NCBI RefSeq assembly: GCF_019734195.1
Contig: NZ_JAASHM010000016.1
Location: forward strand, 1,208-65,207
Source: Clostridium sp. K13
Lineage (GTDB): Bacteria; Bacillota; Clostridia; Clostridiales; Clostridiaceae
DNA: 64,000 bases
Direction: 5' to 3'
A program made the position numbers and the translations under genes. This document shows, piece by piece, positions 48,280 through 57,963 of this stretch (positions within the stretch are counted from its first letter, which is position 1; each line of letters begins with the position of its first letter). Below the pieces are notes generated by a model. It made no database searches, had not been told where the DNA came from, and saw only the letters and a list, made by a program, of their open reading frames with translations.

Positions 48280-49323
48280 TTATTTAACCATAAAGGTTTT
48301 AAATAACATAAGCTCCATCTCCATTTGCTTTTCTGAAGCTGAAGATTTTAATTTTAATTCAGTATCCACACAAATTCTAATAAGCTCACTTAACTGCTTT
48401 ACATTAAATTTAGATGCTTGATTTGCTAGTTTTTCACAAACAAATTGAGGTAATCTATATTTAGACATAAAAAAGTCTATTTTTTTTCCCTTTAATAAAT
48501 ATACCTTAATTTCATATAATCTTTTAAAATGATTCTCTATAGATGATACTATTAGCATATGCTGATCCGCTTTAAATAACAATTCATCTAATAAATCTAA
48601 AGCCTTTTCAACCTTTCTTACAGAAATATATTCTACAAGATCAAATATATCATCTTCACTCTTATTTTGAATTAATTTATCAATATCTTCCTTAGTTATT
48701 TCTCTTCCAAGTGCATAACAATCCAATTTATCAACTTCTCTTTTTATAATATCAAAATTATTTTGAACCTTATCTGCAAAATATCTAAGTTGTATCTTTC
48801 CAATTGTTCTTCCTTTTTCTTTAAATAAATCATCTACTTTTTTATAATATCTATCTTTTTTAAGCTTATCACAATGAACTACTTTAACATACTTATCAAG
48901 TGTAGTTAGCTTTTTATTTTTCTTAGGTGTATCTCTCTTATCATTAAATAAATAATACATAATAAGAACTGTATGTGATGGCAAATCCTTTATATATTTT
49001 GAAATCTCGCTATAAGTTTTAACTCCATCTTTATCTGGCTTTTCTTTTAAAAAATTAGCTCTATATACTAAAACAACTTTTTTTTCTCCAAAGAAGGGCA
49101 TTGTTTCACATGCATTTTCAATTTCTTCAAATGTAGTTGTTAATCCATCTAACTTTATAAGATTTAAATCTAAAAAATCTTTTTCAACAACCTTATTTAT
49201 AATAGCTTCAACACTTATTTTTATAAGCTCCTCATCTAATCCACAAAATATATATCCATTTGATATATCATTTTTTTTAATTTCCGTTTCTAGCACATCT
49301 ATGTTAATCAATCTATACTGCAC
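48280..49323 (-). CDS. holA: DNA polymerase III subunit delta
   Basis: 347 aa. Clamp-loader delta architecture: an N-terminal RecA-like domain (GYIFCGLDEELIKISVEAII), the SENDIFDLVEY-like segment KSEDDIFDLVEYISV and the helical C-terminal collar. It opens the beta clamp. Six bases after comEC, in the conserved comEC-holA order. Confidence 0.93.
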   Translation of the reverse strand: MQYRLINIDVLETEIKKNDISNGYIFCGLDEELIKISVEAIINKVVEKDFLDLNLIKLDGLTTTFEEIENACETMPFFGEKKVVLVYRANFLKEKPDKDGVKTYSEISKYIKDLPSHTVLIMYYLFNDKRDTPKKNKKLTTLDKYVKVVHCDKLKKDRYYKKVDDLFKEKGRTIGKIQLRYFADKVQNNFDIIKREVDKLDCYALGREITKEDIDKLIQNKSEDDIFDLVEYISVRKVEKALDLLDELLFKADQHMLIVSSIENHFKRLYEIKVYLLKGKKIDFFMSKYRLPQFVCEKLANQASKFNVKQLSELIRICVDTELKLKSSASEKQMEMELMLFKTFMVK

Positions 49324-49329
49324 TCCTAA

Positions 49330-51024
49330 CTAATAGTTTATTATATTATCATTAAATACGATAACTTCTTTTATATCACCTTTTCTGAAATCTATTATAT
49401 CATACTCATTATCAATTTTTTCATAATTTACAAACAGTAAATACTGATTATTGGCTGTTTGTAAGATATAATTTTGACCTTCTTTTTTTAATTTTACTTC
49501 TGCTCCAATATTAATTTCATTAATCTCATCTATTAAGTTATTTGATAATGTAATATTCATAATCTTTTCTTTATCAATTACGTCTTTCGTTTGAATAATA
49601 AACTTCTCTCCTCTATAACTTATAAAAAGAGCACCTTCATTATAATATCTTATCTTAGGAAATGGTGAATACACTAAAATTATTATATACATCCCAATAA
49701 TCAATGGATAATATATAAATTGCTTAAATCCCTTTTTATAAAAATAATATGTTGTTAATAAAGCTATATAAAAATATGCCACAGTATAATGAAAATATAT
49801 TAAATCAAATGCCATATATTCTATCTTATACATAATAATATCTATATACTTAATAATATAATGACATAAATACATAATATAATTAAATACCCCTGTCATA
49901 TCTACTATAAATATTAATACATTTCCTAAAACCACTAAAATATTTATAAACGGAATTATTATAATATTTCCAATTATAAAATTTAAGGATATTTCATTAA
50001 AATATAAAATTATTATAGGTAAAGTAAGCACTTGAGCGCTTATTGAAATTGCTATAGTGCTTCTTATAAGATTCGGAAATCTATATAACTTTTTATTTAA
50101 ATTTTTATTAAATAAAATTATTCCTAGTGTAGCTAAAAAGGATAAAACAAATCCTAGGTTATAAATATAATAAGGTTTCATTAGCAATAACACTATTCCT
50201 GCTAATGACAAGGCCGCTAATGGATTATAATTACGTTTCACTACATTCCCTAGGTTTAATATAACTATCATTATATAAGCTCTTACAGCGGGTGCTGAGG
50301 CCCCTGAGAACATAACATATATTAATGCTACAATTAAGCTTAATTTACTTCCTAATAATAATTTTAATACACTATATATTAAAACTAAATGTAATCCTGA
50401 AATAGAAATAGCATGGGATATCCCTAGACTACTCATCAACTCTCTATGATCCTTATCTAGATCATTTTTATAGCCAAATGATACTGATGTAATTAATGCT
50501 GCTTTTCTTTTCCCTAGCTTATTTTCTATCCTTTCATATATGTACCTTCTTCTTTTATAAAGTTTATCAATAAAATCTGATTTTAAAACTCTATACTCTT
50601 CTATTTTATAATCTCCAATTATCCCTTTAGTTTTATTATGATTTTCACTAAACTTACCTTTAACTATTAACTTATTTCCAACTTCTAGATTTGAATCTAC
50701 ATTAGATAAATTAACTATTCTTCCTTTAACATCACCTTTTCCATAATAATTATTCACTTCAATTATTCTTAACTCTTCAAATCCATTAGGAATATATCTA
50801 TAAAAACATATATTATTATTTAAAGCTACAATAAAAAATAACATTAATATTAAGGTTATATATTTTCCTTTAAAATATAATAAAAAAGCAAAAAAACTAC
50901 AGACATAAAAAATTGCCAGTAGTTTATTTTTGCTATATAGTTCATATATAAAAGAAGATAATATAAATATAATAAAAATATATATTAATGGATTATTAAA
51001 ACTTTTATCACTTCTAACATTCAC
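49330..51024 (-). CDS. comEC: ComEC/Rec2-like competence membrane protein, lacking the MBL domain
   Basis: 564 aa. An N-terminal DUF4131 region with an OB-like fold (about 75-150), and the Competence domain with ISGLHLVLIYSVLKLL and a long run of membrane helices (to about 455). B. subtilis ComEC is about 776 aa and ends in a metallo-beta-lactamase domain. Here the final 110 residues contain no HxHxDH motif and the gene stops next to holA, so that nuclease-like domain is missing. DNA-uptake ability is therefore uncertain. Confidence 0.85.
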   Translation of the reverse strand: MNVRSDKSFNNPLIYIFIIFILSSFIYELYSKNKLLAIFYVCSFFAFLLYFKGKYITLILMLFFIVALNNNICFYRYIPNGFEELRIIEVNNYYGKGDVKGRIVNLSNVDSNLEVGNKLIVKGKFSENHNKTKGIIGDYKIEEYRVLKSDFIDKLYKRRRYIYERIENKLGKRKAALITSVSFGYKNDLDKDHRELMSSLGISHAISISGLHLVLIYSVLKLLLGSKLSLIVALIYVMFSGASAPAVRAYIMIVILNLGNVVKRNYNPLAALSLAGIVLLLMKPYYIYNLGFVLSFLATLGIILFNKNLNKKLYRFPNLIRSTIAISISAQVLTLPIIILYFNEISLNFIIGNIIIIPFINILVVLGNVLIFIVDMTGVFNYIMYLCHYIIKYIDIIMYKIEYMAFDLIYFHYTVAYFYIALLTTYYFYKKGFKQFIYYPLIIGMYIIILVYSPFPKIRYYNEGALFISYRGEKFIIQTKDVIDKEKIMNITLSNNLIDEINEINIGAEVKLKKEGQNYILQTANNQYLLFVNYEKIDNEYDIIDFRKGDIKEVIVFNDNIINY

Positions 51025-51070
51025 CTAGGCAACACCTCATTAAATAAGTTTTGCCAATTTTATATTATAT

Positions 51071-51098
51071 AAATCATATTCTAATTTAAATATGATTT
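51071..51098 (-). terminator. Hairpin at the end of the NEAT pseudogene
   Basis: Stem AAATCATATT / AATATGATTT around the stop codon. The T-run is good on the plus strand and weak on the minus strand, so termination in the gene's direction is uncertain. Confidence 0.45.
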
Positions 51099-52155
51099 AT
51101 TATTTTTTTTATAAAAGCAGTAATTTTAATACTTGAATTTACACTAGGAACTTTAAATCTAATATCCATAGTATTGATACTACTACTCTTACGAACAACT
51201 TCATAATTAATATTAGAACCATTTACAGCTACTCTAATATTGCTCATTACATCAAGTTGTGATAATCCTACTGTAATATACTTTACACCATCTATATCTT
51301 CAATATATGATGTACTATTAACTGCAGCTCTAGCAGCTGTATATCCTATAGCACTATCAGTTATAATTTCATTTTTTACTTTATATACAGTTGAATTTTC
51401 ATTTTCTGAAACACTTGGTGTTTGTGTTTCTTCCTTATCAGTAGATTCTGTTGGCCCTTGTTGCCCTCCATTACCACCATTATTGTTATTTGGCTTTTGA
51501 ACGTTCTCACCTTAAGTATATAATTTTAAAGTATCAGCCTTAAGTTTAACTCTAAACTCAACATCCATAGTTCCTAAAACCTTAGTATTTACTATTGTGT
51601 TATCACTTAAAGAACCTATTTCAAATCTAATATAAAAATTTTCTCCACTTTCATCAACTACATCAAAGTTAGTTGCAGTTCCATTAACTTCAATAATATG
51701 ATTTGCCATCATTGATTTCCCTGTAAACTTTAATGTTAAATAAATTTTTTCATCTTTATACTCTACATCACTAATAGATTCTAAGTATTTTCTAGCTAAT
51801 GATTCTTCATATTTATTTATATGTAAAGCATCATTTTCTATAGTATATTTACCATCATTAACTATTTCTTCATTACCTGTATTATTATCCTCTCCTGGAG
51901 TTGTTGTTGGCGGAACTTCTTCTGGTGTTTCTTCTGGAGGAGTTGGATTATTATCAGAACTTCCTCCTGATATAGTTGGTATTTCTGTAGTATCAAACTT
52001 CACTCTAAAAGAAACATTCATTTTAACAAAGCCTAAATTTATAGTTGTTGAAACTTCTAATTAATATTTGTTATAGTTTCTGCCTCAACATTTACTGGGA
52101 TATATCCAATAATACTACTAGATGCTATAATTAATGATAGTAAACTTCTTTTCAT
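51086..52155 (-). pseudogene. Secreted NEAT-domain protein, disrupted by a frameshift and a nonsense codon
   Basis: Three blocks lie in line. (1) ATG at 52155 with a signal peptide (MKRSLLSLIIASSSIIGYIP...VEA), ending in TAG at 52057-52059. (2) After a one-base shift near 52060, a remnant of a NEAT last strand (VKMNVSFRVKF), a Pro/Thr linker and a full NEAT domain (about 51512-51860). (3) After an in-frame TAA at 51512-51514, the same frame runs on through an Asn/Gly linker and another NEAT domain to 51086. NEAT domains bind haem on surface proteins. No sortase motif follows. A sequencing error could explain one defect but hardly both. Confidence 0.75.
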
Positions 52156-52186
52156 CTATATCTTCCATCTTGCTTCCTTTGTTATG

Positions 52187-52507
52187 TTAAAAAATCATTA
52201 TAGTAGTAAATAAATATACAAAAAATAATATAGTGAAAACTATATGCACTTTTCTATATAACTTTGGATTTTTATTAATCAAATACCCACTTAATCCTAT
52301 TAAAATCATTATAATAGTGAACCCTATATATTTAATAAAATCTACTTGTCCAATTCTTTCAATAAGGGCTAAAATCATGGCTACTATTGATATTCCCCCA
52401 ATTATAATATGTGCCTTTAAATATTTCTTCTTTTTCATTTTAAAAGCTTTTGGAACATAATATAAAATTAATGCTACCATAAAAAGTGTTGACGATATTC
52501 TTTCCAT
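52187..52507 (-). CDS. Small four-helix membrane protein, function unknown
   Basis: 106 aa, almost entirely four hydrophobic helices (about 3-16, 31-48, 55-73, 84-105). Histidines sit at the starts of helices 2 and 4 (LKAHIIIGGIS and YRKVHIVFTIL), the kind of placement seen for b-haem ligands in small cytochrome-like proteins. Lies between ybaN-like and the NEAT gene in a Fur-box operon, so an iron- or haem-related role is plausible. Family not recognised. Confidence 0.65.
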   Translation of the reverse strand: MERISSTLFMVALILYYVPKAFKMKKKKYLKAHIIIGGISIVAMILALIERIGQVDFIKYIGFTIIMILIGLSGYLINKNPKLYRKVHIVFTILFFVYLFTTIMIF

Positions 52508-52547
52508 AATACTTTACCTTTTCCTTTGTAAAACTCTATTTATATTT

Positions 52548-52976
52548 TTATGCTAAATTCATTTTAGATCTTGCTCTTTTTGCATTAAGTTCAGCTTTTT
52601 CTTCTGCAGAAATTGTTTTTATTCTAAAAATAAAATAATAGAACTTAAATACCATTAATAGTATAATTATTATTCTCATAGCAAGTACATCTACCAATAT
52701 TAGCGGAAATGCTAACATAGTATCTGCAAATGCTAATAAACATACCTTTTGCTTTAATGTCATTGCTCTTTCCTGCACAAAATTCTCCAAATGTTCTTTG
52801 TAAATTTTTGTATTTGTAAACCAATTATTAAATCTATCTGATCCTTTAGCAAAACATACTGATGCTAATAATAAAAATGGTGTTGTTGGTAATATAGGCA
52901 ATACTACTCCTATAGCTCCTAATGCAAAAGCTATTAATCCAATAGTTATATATATACACTTCTTTATTTTATTCAT
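52548..52976 (-). CDS. DUF454/YbaN-family inner membrane protein
   Basis: 142 aa. Matches the YbaN signature: GAIGVVLPILPTTPFLLLAS near the N terminus, then RFNNWFTNTKIYKEHLENF, and two C-terminal helices. Function unknown; the genes often travel with haem or iron genes. Second gene of the operon starting at the Fur box at 53361. Confidence 0.85.
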   Translation of the reverse strand: MNKIKKCIYITIGLIAFALGAIGVVLPILPTTPFLLLASVCFAKGSDRFNNWFTNTKIYKEHLENFVQERAMTLKQKVCLLAFADTMLAFPLILVDVLAMRIIIILLMVFKFYYFIFRIKTISAEEKAELNAKRARSKMNLA

Positions 52977-53029
52977 ACTTACATCTCCCTTAATTAAAAT
53001 ATATCTCCCTAATAAGTTTTAAAGCCATT

Positions 53030-53329
53030 TTATTTATTTAATGCATGTCTAACTAATTCAATTGGATTATAAATCATTAATCTTGGTCCTGAAAACTTCA
53101 TTACTTCCTTTACCTTTTCTTTCATATCCTTTTTATAACAATGTATTGGACATCTTGAACAAGTAGATTTATTCTCACCAAACTTACAAAAACTTAATCT
53201 TTTATGTGCATACTCTAATAATTCTTTACATTCATCACATAATTCACCTTTTTTATTTCCATGTTTCTTTTGACAATAAATATCTATCATTAATGTAATA
53301 GTCTTTTTTTCTCTTTCAATTCTTCCCAT
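53030..53329 (-). CDS. YgbA/nitrous oxide-stimulated promoter family protein
   Basis: 99 aa with seven cysteines: YCQKKHGNKKGELCDEC, SFCKFGENKSTCSRCPIHCY. This pattern and the IYNPIELVRHAL C terminus are those of the YgbA family. It may bind a metal or cluster; E. coli ygbA is NO-responsive. Here it is the first gene after a perfect Fur box, so iron is the likely signal. Confidence 0.85.
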   Translation of the reverse strand: MGRIEREKKTITLMIDIYCQKKHGNKKGELCDECKELLEYAHKRLSFCKFGENKSTCSRCPIHCYKKDMKEKVKEVMKFSGPRLMIYNPIELVRHALNK

Positions 53330-53360
53330 ATCTAAATAACTCCCACCTTAAGTTTATTAA

Positions 53361-53375
53361 TGATAATCATTATCA
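53361..53375. promoter_or_regulatory. Fur box upstream of ygbA-ybaN-NEAT operon
   Basis: Perfect 7-1-7 palindrome TGATAATCATTATCA, 32 bases upstream of the ygbA-family start. Confidence 0.9.
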
Positions 53376-53387
53376 ATAATTATTATT

Positions 53388-53421
53388 AATTAAGAGGATT
53401 TCTACATTAATCCTCTTAATT
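53388..53421 (-). terminator. Terminator after the ABC exporter pair
   Basis: Stem AATTAAGAGGATT / AATCCTCTTAATT with an 8-base loop, 10 bases after the exporter's stop. Downstream is AT-rich and not a pure T-run, so some read-through into the next operon is possible. Confidence 0.7.
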
Positions 53422-53430
53422 ACCTTTCTT

Positions 53431-55101
53431 TTATACTTCTACTATTTTACTTCTTTCTAATTTGTAAGTTTTATTACAAACAGCTGTAGTTGATTTTCTG
53501 TGAGATATTAAAACTATTGTCTTATCTTCACAGTTTTCCTTAATTGATTTTAATATTTCACCTTCATTTAAAGTATCTAAATTACTTGTTGGCTCATCTA
53601 ATATTAAAATATCACCTTTACTTAAGAATGCTCTAGCAAGTCCTATTCTTTGCTTTTCACCTGAAGAAAGGTTCCCTCCAAGTTCTCCAACCTTAGTTTC
53701 ATATCCTTTAGGTAAAGTTTCTATAAATTCATGAATAGATGCCATTTTAGCAGCTTCTATTACTTCATTTTTGCTTGCTTTAGAATTACCTATTCTTATA
53801 TTATCCATTATACTTTCATTAAACAGATATGTTTCTTGACTAACTAAAGTTTGGCTACCTCTAAGTGAAACAGTATTAACTTCCTTAATATTTTTATTAT
53901 CAAGGTTTATTTTTCCTTCATTAACATCCCAAAATCTCATCATTAGTTTAACAAATGTACTTTTACCAATTCCACTTTCACCAATAAGAGCAACCTTATC
54001 CCCTCTTTTTATGTGAACTGATGTATTATCAAAGATTTTTTCTTTTCTATTTGGATAAGAGAATGTTACATTATCATATGCTATTGACTCTCCATTTACC
54101 TCATGTCCTTCTAGTACTTCTTCAACATGTGGTTCTTCGTCAATTAAATCAAATAATCTTTCTGCACAAGCAAAAGTTTGTAATAATGTATTTGAAAGAT
54201 TACTTAATGCAACAACTGGACCAAATGATGATGCAATTACTACTATTCCAACAAGCATCCAAGTGAATGAAATATCGCCCATTGAATATTGATAGAATCC
54301 TACTCCAACAAAAGTTAATATAGCAATCATAATTGTTAAATCTGTAATAGCTCTTATTATACCCTCATGTTCTTTAATCTTATCAAGGCTTTTATTTATT
54401 CTATGTGATTTTGAATTAATTTCATTTACTCTTTCATTACCTGATTTAAATAATAATACTTCCTTTAGTCCCCTTAAAGAATCAAGTATATAGTTATTAC
54501 ATTCACCAAACATATTTCTATACTCAACACCAGCTGCTTTTCCTAAACCTGAAGAAGCATAAGGTATTACAAATCCAACTATTAAGAAAAATATTACTGA
54601 TAAAATTCCAAACCATGGATTTATTATAAATAAAATTATTGAAATTATAGTATTTGTTATTATTGCAATTGATATTGGCGCTATCGTATGAGCATAAAAT
54701 ACTTCTAAAAGCTCAATATCAGAAGTTATTAAAGAAATAAGATTCCCTTTTTCTTGTCCTTCTAATTTAGCTGGTGCTAACTTTCTTAATTTTCCAAATA
54801 TCTTATCTCTTAATATATAAAGAATTTTAAATGCAATATAATGACCTGATAATTGCTCTGCATATCTTAAAAATCCTCTTAAAAGTGCACTAACTGCCAT
54901 AACTATCATAGCCCCAGTAAAACTAATAAATGTAATATCACCTATTGCTGCACCAATTGCTATTGCACCAAAACTTGCTATTGCTATAGCTGCTAAAAAT
55001 CCTATAACCCCCATGCTTATAGTTATTGCCATAATTGGTGCTAAAGGTTTCAATTCAACTATTAATCTCTTCATTATTTGGAAGCCTGATCTTCTTTTCA
55101 T
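53431..55101 (-). CDS. ABC exporter half-transporter, CydC-like
   Basis: 556 aa. Six membrane helices (about 18-310), then an ATPase with Walker A GESGIGKST, signature LSSGEKQRIGLARAF and Walker B DILILDEPTSNLD. It forms a pair with the preceding gene, whose stop it nearly overlaps. Best resembles CydC of thiol exporters, but no cytochrome bd genes are present and the operon has a Fur-like box, so export of an iron-related compound is equally possible. Confidence 0.85.
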   Translation of the reverse strand: MKRRSGFQIMKRLIVELKPLAPIMAITISMGVIGFLAAIAIASFGAIAIGAAIGDITFISFTGAMIVMAVSALLRGFLRYAEQLSGHYIAFKILYILRDKIFGKLRKLAPAKLEGQEKGNLISLITSDIELLEVFYAHTIAPISIAIITNTIISIILFIINPWFGILSVIFFLIVGFVIPYASSGLGKAAGVEYRNMFGECNNYILDSLRGLKEVLLFKSGNERVNEINSKSHRINKSLDKIKEHEGIIRAITDLTIMIAILTFVGVGFYQYSMGDISFTWMLVGIVVIASSFGPVVALSNLSNTLLQTFACAERLFDLIDEEPHVEEVLEGHEVNGESIAYDNVTFSYPNRKEKIFDNTSVHIKRGDKVALIGESGIGKSTFVKLMMRFWDVNEGKINLDNKNIKEVNTVSLRGSQTLVSQETYLFNESIMDNIRIGNSKASKNEVIEAAKMASIHEFIETLPKGYETKVGELGGNLSSGEKQRIGLARAFLSKGDILILDEPTSNLDTLNEGEILKSIKENCEDKTIVLISHRKSTTAVCNKTYKLERSKIVEV

Positions 55102-55102
55102 A

Positions 55103-56902
55103 TTAGCAAACCTCCCTAATCATTTCTAATTCATTTTGTTTATTAACCATATTGTAATAATGACTTTCTTTATTCATTAACTCTTCATGAGTTCCACTTT
55201 CAACTAAAAGTCCTTTATTCATAACGTAAATATTTTTAGCATCTTTTACATTAGCTAATCTATGAGATATTACTAATATAGTCTTATCTTTTGAAAGCTC
55301 ATAAATAGCTTCCCAAATACTTTCTTCACTTTCTACATCTATATTAGAAGTAGCTTCATCAAATATTATCATTGGTCTATCAGCTAAAATAACCCTAGCT
55401 AATGCTAACCTTTGTTTTTGTCCACCTGATAATGCACTACCTGCTTGACCAACATCTGTTAATAGTCCATCTTTTAATCCCTTAACAAAGTCATATAATC
55501 TTGCTGTCTTTAAGGCACTATTTATTTCTTCTTCTGTAGCATCCTTCTTAGCCATTAATAGATTATCTAAAATTGTTCCATTAAATATATAACTATTAGT
55601 AGAAACTAAAGCTATATTTCCATATATATTATCTAATGATATATTTTCTATATTTACATCATTAACTTTTATTTCTCCATTAGTCACTTCATGATTATTC
55701 AATATAAGTGATGCAACTGTACTCTTACCTGAACCACTTTCCCCTACTATTGCAACTAATCCCCCTGGAGTAAGATCCATATTTATATTCTTTAATACTT
55801 GTCTTTCTCCATCATAACTAAAATCTACATTGTTTAATTTAACTCTTACATCATCAAATTTAACTTCTTCCTTAGTTATAACCTCTTTTTGCTTTTCTTC
55901 TGCATCTAAAATACTAAACATTCTATCACTTGCAGCCATACCATTCATAGCAATATGGAAGTAAGATCCTAAAAGTCTTAGTGGTATAAAGAATTCAGAT
56001 GAAAGTAATATTATTATAAGTAAGCTTCCTACTGGAATCTGTCCATTTTTAAATTGAATTAATGCAACTATTGTTCCTGCCGCTGCTCCACCAAAAGCTA
56101 CTAAATCCATTATTGTTATAGAGTTAAGCTGCATGCTTAAAACCTTCATTGTTATTTTTCTAAACTTTTCAGCTTCAACATTCATTTTTTCATGTCTTTC
56201 TTCATCGATATTAAATACCTTTAAAGTAGTTAATCCTTGAAGATTTTCTAGGAATGTTCCACCTAAATCTGCATAAGAACTCCAATAATCTTTTAATATT
56301 CTTTTTGCAATTTTCATTATTGCAATTATTGATACTGGTATAAGTGGTACACATAGTATAAATACTAAAGCTGCTTTAAATGATATAAAGCTCATAAATA
56401 TAAATAATGTTACTGGAACTAAAAGTGCATAGAAAAATTGAGATAAGTATTTACCAAAATAAATTTCTAACTGTTCTATTCCTTCAACTGATACCTGAAC
56501 TACTGCAGATGTGCTTTCAACATTAGTATAGCCTGTTCCTAATTTTAATAATTTCTTATAAATAAGTTCTCTTAACGTTACTCTTGCATTTGCTGATGCT
56601 GAATTTGAAAACTTAGCATATAAAATATTGCATGAATATCTTGTAGCTAGTAAAATTGCTATAATTATAATTCCTGATAATAATGAAACACTACCCCACA
56701 CCTTAAAATTCATCATAGCTTCTATTACATTATTTCCATCAAGGTTCAATCTTTCACCAATATAAATTCTATTAATAAATTGGCCAATTAGTATTATAGT
56801 AACTATATTACATAAAACTGAAATCCAATTAACCAATATAGTTAATGCTATATATTTTTTTGAATCTTTACATAGGTTTATTAACCTTTTATTTATCATC
56901 AT
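55103..56902 (-). CDS. ABC exporter half-transporter, CydD-like
   Basis: 599 aa from the ATG at 56902, chosen because the GGAGGG ribosome binding site lies inside the longer frame that begins at 56935. Six membrane helices then an ATPase with Walker A GESGSGKST, signature ALSGGQKQRLALARVI and Walker B MIIFDEATSNID. Partner of the CydC-like half. The operon's -35 box overlaps a Fur-like palindrome. Substrate unknown. Confidence 0.85.
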   Translation of the reverse strand: MMINKRLINLCKDSKKYIALTILVNWISVLCNIVTIILIGQFINRIYIGERLNLDGNNVIEAMMNFKVWGSVSLLSGIIIIAILLATRYSCNILYAKFSNSASANARVTLRELIYKKLLKLGTGYTNVESTSAVVQVSVEGIEQLEIYFGKYLSQFFYALLVPVTLFIFMSFISFKAALVFILCVPLIPVSIIAIMKIAKRILKDYWSSYADLGGTFLENLQGLTTLKVFNIDEERHEKMNVEAEKFRKITMKVLSMQLNSITIMDLVAFGGAAAGTIVALIQFKNGQIPVGSLLIIILLSSEFFIPLRLLGSYFHIAMNGMAASDRMFSILDAEEKQKEVITKEEVKFDDVRVKLNNVDFSYDGERQVLKNINMDLTPGGLVAIVGESGSGKSTVASLILNNHEVTNGEIKVNDVNIENISLDNIYGNIALVSTNSYIFNGTILDNLLMAKKDATEEEINSALKTARLYDFVKGLKDGLLTDVGQAGSALSGGQKQRLALARVILADRPMIIFDEATSNIDVESEESIWEAIYELSKDKTILVISHRLANVKDAKNIYVMNKGLLVESGTHEELMNKESHYYNMVNKQNELEMIREVC

Positions 56903-56976
56903 AATATAAAACCCTCCTTTGATTAATTTAATCATTTGAAACTCTATTTCAAATGATATTAATTATTACCTAATAT

Positions 56977-57005
56977 AATATACCCTAGTTGATAATTATT
57001 TTCAA
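56977..57005 (-). promoter_or_regulatory. Promoter and Fur-like box of the ABC exporter operon
   Basis: On the minus strand TTGAAA (57000-57005), a 17-base spacer and TATATT (56977-56982). The palindrome TGATAATTATTTTCA (56990-57004), one mismatch from a 7-1-7 Fur box, covers the -35 and spacer, so bound Fur would block polymerase. Confidence 0.7.
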
Positions 57006-57075
57006 TACTTTAATTAATATTTTTTCAGTTTTTGTATTATAATTAACTTATAGTACATATTTTAGGAGCAATAAA

Positions 57076-57885
57076 ATGAGTAAAGTTTCAAATAAAAATA
57101 AGTTAATTGAAAAACAGTTAAAACAACTTTCTAAAAAAGAAGAAAAATTAACACTAGAAAAGGAACCAGGGACTATAAAAACTAAATTAGATCCTTTGAA
57201 AACAAAACTTGAAGATAAAATTCCCGAAAAGCTTAAATCTACCTTAAATATAGCTTTTGAAAAAGGGTTTAAAACAATATTTGATAAAGGTATAGGTATA
57301 ATTGAAAAAACTTATAACAAAGAAAATATAAATATGGAGTTTGATATAAATACCTATGCTATTAATAAATATCCCAATAAAAAGAATCTTAAAAAAATTG
57401 ATAAATCCGCTTCCAGAAAAATTTTATTCAATAAATCTGTTAGTGTTATTGAAGGAAGCGCTTTAGGTTTATTAGGAATAGGACTTCCAGATATCCCTAT
57501 TTATATTGGTGTAGTTTTAAAATCTATCTATGAAATAAGCTTAAGTTATGGATTTGATTATAGTTTACCGGAAGAAAGGATATATATCTTAAATATAATT
57601 TGTGCTTCAGTTACTTCTGGTAATGAAAAAAAATTTTATTTTAACAAATTAGATATTATAGCTAATGAAATAGATAATAATCAGCATAATAATTACGATA
57701 TTGATACCACCTTAAAAGAAACTTGTGATAAAATTTCTACTTATATGTTAACTTCAAAATTTATACAAGGCCTTCCTATTGTAGGTGTAATTGGTGGTAT
57801 TACTAACTTTAAAACCTTACAAGATATAAGTACTATAGCTAAACTTAAATATAAGAAGCGATATTTAAAAAACATTTTACTTTAA
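57076..57885 (+). CDS. EcsC-family protein
   Basis: 269 aa. The EcsC core EGSALGLLGIGLPDIPIYIG (about 132-151), followed by SIYEISLSYGFDYSLPEER, and a C-terminal GLPIVGVIGGITNF. The first 60 residues are charged and probably coiled. EcsC was named from the ecs ABC locus of B. subtilis; its function is unknown. Alone on the plus strand, with its own terminator. Confidence 0.85.
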   Translation: MSKVSNKNKLIEKQLKQLSKKEEKLTLEKEPGTIKTKLDPLKTKLEDKIPEKLKSTLNIAFEKGFKTIFDKGIGIIEKTYNKENINMEFDINTYAINKYPNKKNLKKIDKSASRKILFNKSVSVIEGSALGLLGIGLPDIPIYIGVVLKSIYEISLSYGFDYSLPEERIYILNIICASVTSGNEKKFYFNKLDIIANEIDNNQHNNYDIDTTLKETCDKISTYMLTSKFIQGLPIVGVIGGITNFKTLQDISTIAKLKYKKRYLKNILL

Positions 57886-57889
57886 TAAT

Positions 57890-57933
57890 AAAAGCGGTTA
57901 GATATAAACTTAATTTATAACTAACCGCTTTTT
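57890..57933. terminator. Bidirectional terminator between EcsC and DUF2325 genes
   Basis: Stem AAAAGCGGTTAG / CTAACCGCTTTT with an AT-rich 19-base loop, 5 bases past the EcsC-like stop and 31 past the convergent stop. Confidence 0.88.
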
Positions 57934-57963
57934 TAAATATATTTTCTTCATATACCAACTCTT

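Noticed and set aside
51240-51500. 86-codon plus-strand frame
   Set aside because: Antisense to the downstream NEAT domain, which continues in the same frame past the TAA at 51512.
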